From contig SVLT01000004.1 in the NCBI GenBank assembly GCA_015067845.1, positions 62,001 to 126,000 on the forward strand: 64,000 bases of DNA, written 5' to 3'. This stretch comes from Oscillospiraceae bacterium. Its GTDB lineage: Bacteria; Bacillota; Clostridia; Oscillospirales; Oscillospiraceae. The notes under the pieces are model-generated. The model worked only from the letters and a program-made list of their open reading frames with translations, ran no database searches and was not told the DNA's origin. Positions 51,001-57,961 of the stretch are shown here, piece after piece. The position numbers and the translations under genes were made by a program. Position 1 is the first letter of the stretch. Every line of letters starts with the position of its first letter.

Positions 51001-51057
51001 CGGTTGTTTTTCAAGCAACCATTTGTTGACTGACACAATAATTCAACCGCTGGTTGA
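51001..51057. promoter_or_regulatory. Repeated AACC/GGTT operators upstream of the kinase-murQ operon
   Basis: TCAACCGCTGGTTGA (51043-51057) is a perfect palindrome with a 3-base centre. Related half-sites GGTTG (51002-51006), CAACC (51016-51020) and GTTGA (51025-51029) lie nearby. Several tandem AACC-n-GGTT sites in this 57-base region suggest cooperative binding of the HTH-kinase. Confidence 0.6.
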
Positions 51058-51077
51058 TTTTATCTGCAAGAAATAAA

Positions 51078-51108
51078 AAAACCAGTCGAGAAAACTCTCG
51101 ACTGGTTT
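51078..51108. terminator. Terminator of the Opp/DUF3899 operon
   Basis: AAACCAGTCGAGA and TCTCGACTGGTTT pair around AAAC, 13 bp. A TTTTTTTATTTC tract follows on the minus strand. Confidence 0.9.
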
Positions 51109-51120
51109 GCATGGATGCTT

Positions 51121-51549
51121 TTATGCATTATAAAATGCCTGGTTCCAAATAACTGTGAACACAACTCCGATGATAAGGAATACAAGTCCTGTCACAAGAA
51201 TAGGTCTGTTGTTATTCTTTTTTGCGTTGGCCAGCTTACGCGCCCGGTAGTCGGCATATTTTTCGTGCTTTGCTCTGCCCATGGGGATAAAGGTGAGCAC
51301 CACATTTCTCAGCACAAAACCGATACCAATGAGTGCGCCTTCGCTGCTGATATACATCATGCCCGCAAAAAGGGTCATCAAGATACCGGAGACGAAGAAT
51401 GCGTCAGCCAAGATCTGGATATTCACCGCCAGGCTGTGTGCGAAAAAGCCCTTTGACCAGATCACAAGGAACGCGATCAGAGCCTCAATGCCAACACAAA
51501 TCCCATAATTTCTCAATGCTGTCTTGGTTTCCTGATTCACTGCTTTCAA
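51121..51549 (-). CDS. DUF3899-type membrane protein
   Basis: The 142-residue protein has four predicted membrane helices (about residues 15-33, 40-68, 72-92 and 117-135) and a basic loop HEKYADYRARKLANAKKNNN. It resembles DUF3899. It lies nine bases after the Opp ATPase and is the last gene of that operon, so it may be an accessory of the peptide importer. Function is unknown. Confidence 0.7.
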   Translation of the reverse strand: MKAVNQETKTALRNYGICVGIEALIAFLVIWSKGFFAHSLAVNIQILADAFFVSGILMTLFAGMMYISSEGALIGIGFVLRNVVLTFIPMGRAKHEKYADYRARKLANAKKNNNRPILVTGLVFLIIGVVFTVIWNQAFYNA

Positions 51550-51557
51550 CCACCCTG

Positions 51558-52817
51558 TTACTTGAGCTGCTGCTTGTACTTTTCAAATTCCGCGTCGTTA
51601 CACTGCACGAAATGGCCGGGGGCGATCTCACGGAAGGAGGGCGCATCCACGGAATAATCGTGCTCCGCAATGGGATTGTAGTGAATTCTCACACGCTGCT
51701 TCTCATACACGGGGTCGGGCAGCGGAATTGCAGACAGCAAAGACTTGGTGTAGGGGTGCAGAGGATTCTTAAACAGCTCGTCGGAATCCGCCAGCTCCAC
51801 CATCTTGCCGAAGTACATAACGCCGATGCGGTCAGAGAAGTACTTAACCACCGACAGGTCGTGGGCGATGAACATAATGGTAAGTCCCAGACGCTCCCGC
51901 AGGTCGTTAAGCAGGTTGATCACCTGTGCCTGAATGGAAACGTCCAGAGCAGAGATGGGTTCGTCGGCAATGATCATCTCGGGCTGCATGATAACGGCTC
52001 TTGCAATGCCGATACGCTGACGCTGACCGCCGGAGAATTCGTGGGGGTAGCGGTCTGCATGCTCACGCACAAGGCCCACCATTTCCAGAATCTCGTAGAC
52101 CTTCTCGTTGATATACTTCTTGTCGGTGATGCCGTTGATCACCAGACCCTCAGCGATAATATCACGAACGGTCATACGGGGGTCAAGAGACGCGATGGGA
52201 TCCTGGAAGATCATCTGGATTTGCGTAATGAGTTTGCTCTTTTTTGCCACACGGCAGCGATTTTGGTATTCCTTTTTCAGCTTTTTCAGCAACTCGTCGT
52301 CGCCTTCCGCCATCTGGAATTTCCGGGCGTACTCTTCTTCCAGGGCTTTGAGCAGGGTCTGGACATAATGCTTGTCAACTTCCTTGCTGTCGGATCTTGC
52401 ATCCTTGATCAGAGCCCGGTTTTTGTCCACAACGGCGCCAAGCTCCGCGTTGATCTTCTTGATCTCCTCCTGGATCTCGGCCTTTCTTACATCGTCCACA
52501 TCCTTTTCGGCGCGGAGAGCCTTGATCTTTTTGGCAGCATCCTTACGGGCGGCAGAGATGGCGTCCTTGTAGGCGCGGGTGCCTGCGCCGATGCGCTGGC
52601 CCTTGAAGTACACATTGCCGGAGGTGATATCGTACAGCTTGATGATGGAACGGCCGGTGGTGGTCTTACCGCAGCCGGACTCGCCCACGAGACCGAAGGA
52701 TTCGCCTCTTTTGATCTCGAAGCTGACATCGTCAACCGCTTTCAGGTCCTTGCGGCCCAGGCGGAAATACTGGCAGAGGTGTTCTACTTTCAACAATACT
52801 TCGTTATTATTCGCCAT
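51558..52817 (-). CDS. oppF: Oligopeptide ABC ATPase (OppF-like) with ~105-residue charged helical insertion
   Basis: The 419-residue ATPase has Walker A GESGCGKTT (45-53), Q-loop FQDP (204-207), signature FSGGQRQR, Walker B MIIADEP and switch THD-type AHDLSVV. The C-terminal Opp motif HPYTKSLLSAIPLPDP is present. Walker A and Q-loop are about 159 residues apart instead of 50-55. The extra segment (about 78-195) is Lys/Glu/Ala-rich and probably coiled coil (KAEIQEEIKKINAELGAVV). The ATG at 52817 has GAGGTGG; a GTG three codons earlier is less likely. It overlaps the end of the OppD-like gene. Confidence 0.92.
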   Translation of the reverse strand: MANNNEVLLKVEHLCQYFRLGRKDLKAVDDVSFEIKRGESFGLVGESGCGKTTTGRSIIKLYDITSGNVYFKGQRIGAGTRAYKDAISAARKDAAKKIKALRAEKDVDDVRKAEIQEEIKKINAELGAVVDKNRALIKDARSDSKEVDKHYVQTLLKALEEEYARKFQMAEGDDELLKKLKKEYQNRCRVAKKSKLITQIQMIFQDPIASLDPRMTVRDIIAEGLVINGITDKKYINEKVYEILEMVGLVREHADRYPHEFSGGQRQRIGIARAVIMQPEMIIADEPISALDVSIQAQVINLLNDLRERLGLTIMFIAHDLSVVKYFSDRIGVMYFGKMVELADSDELFKNPLHPYTKSLLSAIPLPDPVYEKQRVRIHYNPIAEHDYSVDAPSFREIAPGHFVQCNDAEFEKYKQQLK

Positions 52818-55038
52818 TGTTGCCACCTCTTTCTTTCATTCTCCGGATACGCTCGGTGATGATCTTGGGAATTTCCACCTTAGGTGCGTTGGGATGGAGC
52901 AGCCAGGTTGCTGCAAAGTGGGTGGGAGAAACCTCGTACATGGGAGGCTCCATCTCGAAATCGATCTCCATTGCGTACTTATTTCTCTCCGCGAAGGCAT
53001 CGCCAACGGGGGGATAGATCATATTCGGAGGTGTACCGGGGATCGCATCCAGCTTTTCGTTGGTATCCAGGTCAGGCATGGAGGACAGCAGGGCCCAGGT
53101 ATAGGGATGCTGAGGGTTGTAGAACACCTCTTCCGCCGTGCCGTATTCCACAATTTTGCCGGCATACATAACGGCAATTCTGTCCGCCATGTTGGCAACC
53201 ACACCCAGGTCGTGGGTGATGAAGATAATGGACAGATTGTGCTCCCGTTTCAGCTTGTTGATCAGCTCCAGGATCTGCGCCTGAATAGTAACGTCCAGGG
53301 CGGTGGTGGGCTCGTCACAGATGAGGATATCGGGGTTAGCAGACAGGGCAATTGCAATAACAATACGCTGACGCATACCGCCGGAGAACTCAAAGGGATA
53401 CTGTCTGTAACGCATTCTGGCCTCGGGGATACCCACCTCTTCCATGAGCTTGATGGCCTTTTCCTTGGCGATCTGCTTGGTCAGGGTGTAAACCACCTGA
53501 GAAGCCTTTTCTTTCAGATAATCGATGAGATCCACACAGCGCTTATCTGCATCAAAGCTCTCCGCGGCGGCAACATCGGCCTTGAACTTGTTCATGACAC
53601 GGAGGAGAACAGAAACGATGGTCTCGATCTGCACCTCGGGCTCAATAACCGACTTCGGAATGACCTTCCAGTCCACCTTCTTGCCCCGGGCGAGGAGTGC
53701 CTCTCTCTGGGCGGTCTGGCGGGCAAAACGGGCCTCTTCCTTGGGATTGTTCTTGATATAGAAGAAATACTTCTCCACTTCTCTGTGCAAAGCGCCGCCG
53801 AAGGTGTAGGCCACGCTGTCCTTGACGATGGCAAGGGGATCAATGGCAGCCAGAACGCTCTTGTTCACATGCTTGTAGGTCTCCTCCGCTGCCTGGGCGG
53901 AGAAATCCCCTGCCTCGAAGAAGGAAATAGCATTTTCCAGGTCTGCAATGGCAGCCTTTTTGTTTTCGATGGACTGGTCATAGGAATACTGCACCGCAAT
54001 CTTGACCAGAACCATGAAGTCGTCCATGAAGTCCTCCATGAGGAACTTGATGGTCATCTCGTTGGCCTCTTCCGCGGACATCTGGCTCAGGTCGGTCTGG
54101 GGGTGCTTGTACACATAGTAACCGATTCTGAAGAAGTTGTACTGAGGACGGTCCAGCATCTCACGGGCCGTTTCTTCCAGCGCTTTCAGCACCTGGACGG
54201 TCTCAGCAGAAGCCTCGTTCTTGGATGCGGTTGCCGCAACCAGCTTCTTGGCCATATCAATAACGGTTACCTTTTTCTTCTCTGCACGAAGGACACCGTC
54301 GTACGCCTCAGCATGGGCTTTCAGCGCATCCTCGTAATGGGAAATGAAGTACTTGTCGTTGATCTCCTTCAGCTTGCGGCCGATGAGGCCCAGCATGGAC
54401 ACCACATCCACCTTCTGCCTGTTCTCAGTAAGGAACAGCAGATCCTCGATGGTGGCGATCATTTCCTCCGCGGCAGTACGGGCGGCGTTGTAGCTGTTTT
54501 CCAGCTTGATGGCCTGAATGTTGAAGTCATCAAAGGTTTTGATGAACTTATCCACATCCGCAGGGGAGACATTGGCATCGGGCTTCTCAGCCAGGGCCTT
54601 TTTGATGGTCTCGGACAGCTGGGCAAGGGTCTTGTTAAAGGTCTCACGACCCTCCTTGCGGTTTGCCTTGTTTTTCAGCAGCATGGCCTCGGTGATCTGC
54701 TTACCGATACGCATAATGGGGTTCAAAGAAGACAGGGGGTCCTGGAAGATCATTGCGATCTTGTCGCCCCGGAGCTTGTGCATCTCCTCCTCGGGGATAC
54801 GCACCAGATCCTGGCCGTCATAAAGGATCTCGCCGCCCTCGTAAATGGAGTTGCCGGCAGAAATGCCCATGATTGCCTTGGAGGTAACGGACTTGCCGGA
54901 ACCGGATTCGCCCACGATGGCCAGGGTCTCGCCCTTATAAAGATCGAAGGAGATATTGCGAACTGCCTGCACCTTGCCGGCATCTGTACGGAAGGAGATT
55001 TTCAGATTATTTACTGATAATTTAATTTCTTTATTCAT
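52807..55038 (-). CDS. oppD: Oligopeptide ABC ATPase (OppD-like) with ~385-residue insertion
   Basis: This 743-residue protein is more than twice the usual OppD length. It has Walker A GESGSGKSV (43-51), Q-loop FQDPLSSLNP (98-107), signature FSGGMRQR (551-558), Walker B ILICDEPTTAL and the C-terminal HPYTWALLSSMPDL motif. Between Q-loop and signature about 385 extra residues (roughly 125-510) intervene, helical and charged (ENRQKVDVVSMLGLIG, DADKRCVDLIDYLKEK). The insertion sits where the ATPase helical domain contacts the permease. Flanking sequence around it is normal Opp, so the frame is intact. It pairs with the OppF-like ATPase. Confidence 0.92.
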   Translation of the reverse strand: MNKEIKLSVNNLKISFRTDAGKVQAVRNISFDLYKGETLAIVGESGSGKSVTSKAIMGISAGNSIYEGGEILYDGQDLVRIPEEEMHKLRGDKIAMIFQDPLSSLNPIMRIGKQITEAMLLKNKANRKEGRETFNKTLAQLSETIKKALAEKPDANVSPADVDKFIKTFDDFNIQAIKLENSYNAARTAAEEMIATIEDLLFLTENRQKVDVVSMLGLIGRKLKEINDKYFISHYEDALKAHAEAYDGVLRAEKKKVTVIDMAKKLVAATASKNEASAETVQVLKALEETAREMLDRPQYNFFRIGYYVYKHPQTDLSQMSAEEANEMTIKFLMEDFMDDFMVLVKIAVQYSYDQSIENKKAAIADLENAISFFEAGDFSAQAAEETYKHVNKSVLAAIDPLAIVKDSVAYTFGGALHREVEKYFFYIKNNPKEEARFARQTAQREALLARGKKVDWKVIPKSVIEPEVQIETIVSVLLRVMNKFKADVAAAESFDADKRCVDLIDYLKEKASQVVYTLTKQIAKEKAIKLMEEVGIPEARMRYRQYPFEFSGGMRQRIVIAIALSANPDILICDEPTTALDVTIQAQILELINKLKREHNLSIIFITHDLGVVANMADRIAVMYAGKIVEYGTAEEVFYNPQHPYTWALLSSMPDLDTNEKLDAIPGTPPNMIYPPVGDAFAERNKYAMEIDFEMEPPMYEVSPTHFAATWLLHPNAPKVEIPKIITERIRRMKERGGNNGE

Positions 55039-55040
55039 CC

Positions 55041-56621
55041 TTAATCCTCCGTTCCTCTCAGCGACGGATTAAACGCATCGCGCAGACCGTTGCCGAACAA
55101 ATTGAAGCTGAGCATCAAAAGAACCAAGAACAGACAGGGGAAGAGTGCCACGTGGCCGGCATTTGCCACGATGGACTGCTGTCCTGCTGCGATCAAAGTA
55201 CCGACAGAGGTGGTATTGCCAGCTTCCAGATTAATGATGCCCAGATAGGAGAGGCTTGTCTCCGAGTAGATCATAGCAGGAATGACCAGGGCAACGCTGG
55301 TTACGATGGTGCCCAGACCGTTGGGGAAAATATGCTTGAACATAATTCTCAGGTCCCGTGCGCCCAGGGTTCTTGCCGCCAGAACGTATTCCTGGTTCTT
55401 GAAGCGGTAGAACTGCATACGGGTAGTGTGCGCCATGCCAATCCATCCTGTCGCAAAGAACGCTATGAATAGGACGAGAGCCTGGCTTGTGGCACCCATG
55501 TGATACTTCAAAAGGGTAATGACGATGATGGTAGGTACGGCGCCCAAAATTTCGGCAAATCTTTCCATAGCCAGATCGATCTTGCCGCCGTAATAACCGG
55601 AAATGGAGCCCCAGATAACACCGAAAATGAAGTTCGCCAGGGCAACGACTGTGGCAAAAATGAAGGAGAATCTTGCGCCGTAAGCGAGGCAGGCGAAGAC
55701 GTCCTTACCGGTTTGGGTGGTACCGAACCAGAACACAGGCTCTCCGATGCCGTCCTTCTTGACCTGTGTATGCTGATAGGTATAGTATTCGTAGTATTCG
55801 GCTCGGACTTCAACACCGCCGTCAACCTTACGGCCGTAGGCGTAGAAGTACTGCTTGCCCTTCTCTGTAATGCCGTCCTCGCCCTCGATTCTGAGGGAGT
55901 TGTACTCCGGAATCAGACCATTGTCCTCACCGGCCTCATATTTCCAGTAATTCGGAACGATTTCACCCTTGCTGTTCAGCTTGGGACGGATCGCGGAAGC
56001 ATTAGGATTTTCCATCTTATAGTAGATGTTTGCGTCGTACTTGTTCTTTTCCAGCTTGGGTCTGTCAGCAAACTTGACAACGGGATACAGCACCTGTCTG
56101 CCGGTTTCATTCTGGTATCTCTGAATATCCTTGAACTCTTCCGCAGAGATGATCTTATACTTACCGAAGCCCACACCGTAATAGGTGTCGTAACGGTAGG
56201 AATAAACAGAACCGTCTTCGCTTACTTCATACTCGCCGTTTTTGATGACATCTCTGCCGGTTTCCGTAGCGATCGCGAGGTCTTTGAGGTAACCGATATA
56301 GCTTGTTTCCTTCTGCTTGCAGCCGTCCCAGAAATCAATGCCGCTTTCGGCAAACAGAGGATTCTTGGGGCTTGCATATGCGTATACCATATCGTAATAC
56401 GCGGGCTGGAAGGGGGTGAAGAAGGGGGCAATGATCGCAAAAAGCACCAGTATGGCAATCACCACAGCAGCCACGACAGCGCCCTTGTTCTTGGAAAAAC
56501 GCTTGAACGCACCCTGAAAATAGCTTACGGGCTTGGTTTCAAATTTGCTGTCATGATACAAATCATTTCTCTTGGTGAATTGAAACTTCTCTATGGGAAT
56601 GTTATTGAAATTATTATTCAT
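55041..56621 (-). CDS. oppC: Oligopeptide ABC permease (OppC-like) with large external segment
   Basis: The 526-residue permease has the normal OppC six-helix domain: TM1 at about 46-67, then from residue 307 the rest, with ARFSFIFATVVALANFIFG and the EAA-type loop EYVLAARTLGARDLRIMFKH. The stretch between TM1 and TM2 (about residues 72-306) is far longer than the usual 50-60 residues and would lie outside the membrane. It is rich in Tyr and charged residues (YYGVGFGKYKIISAEEFKDI). It could contact the oversized binding protein. It starts two bases after oppB and is part of one operon. Confidence 0.92.
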   Translation of the reverse strand: MNNNFNNIPIEKFQFTKRNDLYHDSKFETKPVSYFQGAFKRFSKNKGAVVAAVVIAILVLFAIIAPFFTPFQPAYYDMVYAYASPKNPLFAESGIDFWDGCKQKETSYIGYLKDLAIATETGRDVIKNGEYEVSEDGSVYSYRYDTYYGVGFGKYKIISAEEFKDIQRYQNETGRQVLYPVVKFADRPKLEKNKYDANIYYKMENPNASAIRPKLNSKGEIVPNYWKYEAGEDNGLIPEYNSLRIEGEDGITEKGKQYFYAYGRKVDGGVEVRAEYYEYYTYQHTQVKKDGIGEPVFWFGTTQTGKDVFACLAYGARFSFIFATVVALANFIFGVIWGSISGYYGGKIDLAMERFAEILGAVPTIIVITLLKYHMGATSQALVLFIAFFATGWIGMAHTTRMQFYRFKNQEYVLAARTLGARDLRIMFKHIFPNGLGTIVTSVALVIPAMIYSETSLSYLGIINLEAGNTTSVGTLIAAGQQSIVANAGHVALFPCLFLVLLMLSFNLFGNGLRDAFNPSLRGTED

Positions 56622-56623
56622 AC

Positions 56624-57631
56624 TTATTTCGCTCCCATTCTAATTCTCGGGTCAATGAAGCCGTAACTGATATCGATCACGATACCTGCTGTCAGACTTA
56701 TCAGGGTGTAGAAGCCGGACAACAGCATAAAGAAGTCATAATCCTGGAAGGTGATGGTGTTGAGGTAGAGACCGCCCACACCGTTGACGGCGAACATTCT
56801 CTCAATGATCAGCGAGCCGGAAAGCACGGAGATAAACTCACTAAGAATGGAGGGGAAAATGACTACCATGGAGTTACGCATGGCATGACGATAGATGGCC
56901 TGTCTCTTGGTAAGGCCCTTGGTTCTGGCCAAAAGCATAAACTCGCCTGTGAGCACTTCGGACAGCTCGGCACGGGTGTAACGGGCATAGCCCGCAATGG
57001 AGCCCAGACACAGGGCAAAGACCGCCGGCAGCATGGAATGGAACACTTCCCAGGTGAAGTAATCGTCGCTCGTGGACATGATCAGTGGGAACCATCTCAG
57101 CTTAAAGCAGAACACATATTGGATCATCAAAGCCAATACGATGGAGGGAACCGAAATCAACAAAATAATGAAAATATTGATTACCTGGTCCTGCCATTTA
57201 TTCTTTTTCAGCGCAGCCAAAATACCCAGACCGAGGCCGATGGGCACGCCGATCAGGGTGGAATAAATGTTGATCAGGATCGTGGGGGGCAGATGGCTGA
57301 CAAAAACCTCCCAGATATTCATGTTGAGATATTCACCGTAGGTGGTAACAATACCGAAGTCGCCCTCAGTCACGATTCTCTTGATATAGGTTCCGAACTG
57401 TTGCAGGATCGGCACCCGGTCATATTCCCAGACGCCGTTGCTGCCCTCTCGGATATTGGTGATCCAGCCTCTGCCTTCCAGAGTTTTCATAACAATGACA
57501 GGGTCCTGTCCCGGAAGCACATTGGTCGGAATGGGCAGAAGCTTGATCAGCACAAAGCACATCGTAAAAATGATAAAGAATGTGAACAGCATCAAGCCCA
57601 AGCGCTTCGACACATATTTAAACATATACAT
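56624..57631 (-). CDS. oppB: Oligopeptide ABC permease (OppB-like)
   Basis: The 335-residue permease has six helices, the N-terminal KYVSKRLGLMLFTFFIIF helix, an external loop (about residues 30-105), and the EAA-type loop YTRAELSEVLTGEFMLLARTK. It has a near-normal length, unlike its partners. It forms the translocation pore with OppC. The start could also be at 57625. A 330-base gap with a hairpin separates it from the binding-protein gene. Confidence 0.93.
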   Translation of the reverse strand: MYMFKYVSKRLGLMLFTFFIIFTMCFVLIKLLPIPTNVLPGQDPVIVMKTLEGRGWITNIREGSNGVWEYDRVPILQQFGTYIKRIVTEGDFGIVTTYGEYLNMNIWEVFVSHLPPTILINIYSTLIGVPIGLGLGILAALKKNKWQDQVINIFIILLISVPSIVLALMIQYVFCFKLRWFPLIMSTSDDYFTWEVFHSMLPAVFALCLGSIAGYARYTRAELSEVLTGEFMLLARTKGLTKRQAIYRHAMRNSMVVIFPSILSEFISVLSGSLIIERMFAVNGVGGLYLNTITFQDYDFFMLLSGFYTLISLTAGIVIDISYGFIDPRIRMGAK

Positions 57632-57961
57632 AGGTATTACTCCTCTGTTTGATTGTTTTCCAATTCACAGTGTGAGCCAAAAAGCAGTTAATTGAGTGGC
57701 TCTGCGCGCACAAAGGCGGCGCGCCGCCAAAAATGACGATACATACCGTCTTATTTTGTCAATAAATAGCTTCTTTTAGCTATTATAAAACCCCATGCGC
57801 GGGATTATTCATCTTAGCAGAAGTCGAATTCTTTGCTTTTTTGCAATTTGTGGATTCACTAATTTCGCTTTTCGGGTGTCATAAAAATGGCAAACTAGCG
57901 GTGAGCACAGTGGCTCACCGCCGTTTGCGTTAGTTTAGTTCAGTCGTTCAGAACTCCGAAA
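57632..57961 (-). promoter_or_regulatory. Opp intergenic leader with processing/attenuation hairpin
   Basis: The region between the binding-protein and oppB genes contains one long stem-loop (57891-57927), AGCGGTGAGC paired with GCTCACCGC around ACAGTG, just after the binding-protein stop. The rest is AT-rich and shows no gene. Such stems commonly lower expression of permeases relative to the binding protein. No strong promoter is visible in it. Confidence 0.6.

Noticed and set aside
52579-55017. 812-codon + strand frame opposite the Opp ATPase genes
   Set aside because: Antisense shadow spanning two real genes; the minus-strand frames carry all ABC motifs.
52807-55038. OppD-like size as a fusion or frameshift artefact
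   Set aside because: The frame is uninterrupted, codon use is uniform and normal Opp motifs continue on both sides of the insertion, so it looks genuine.
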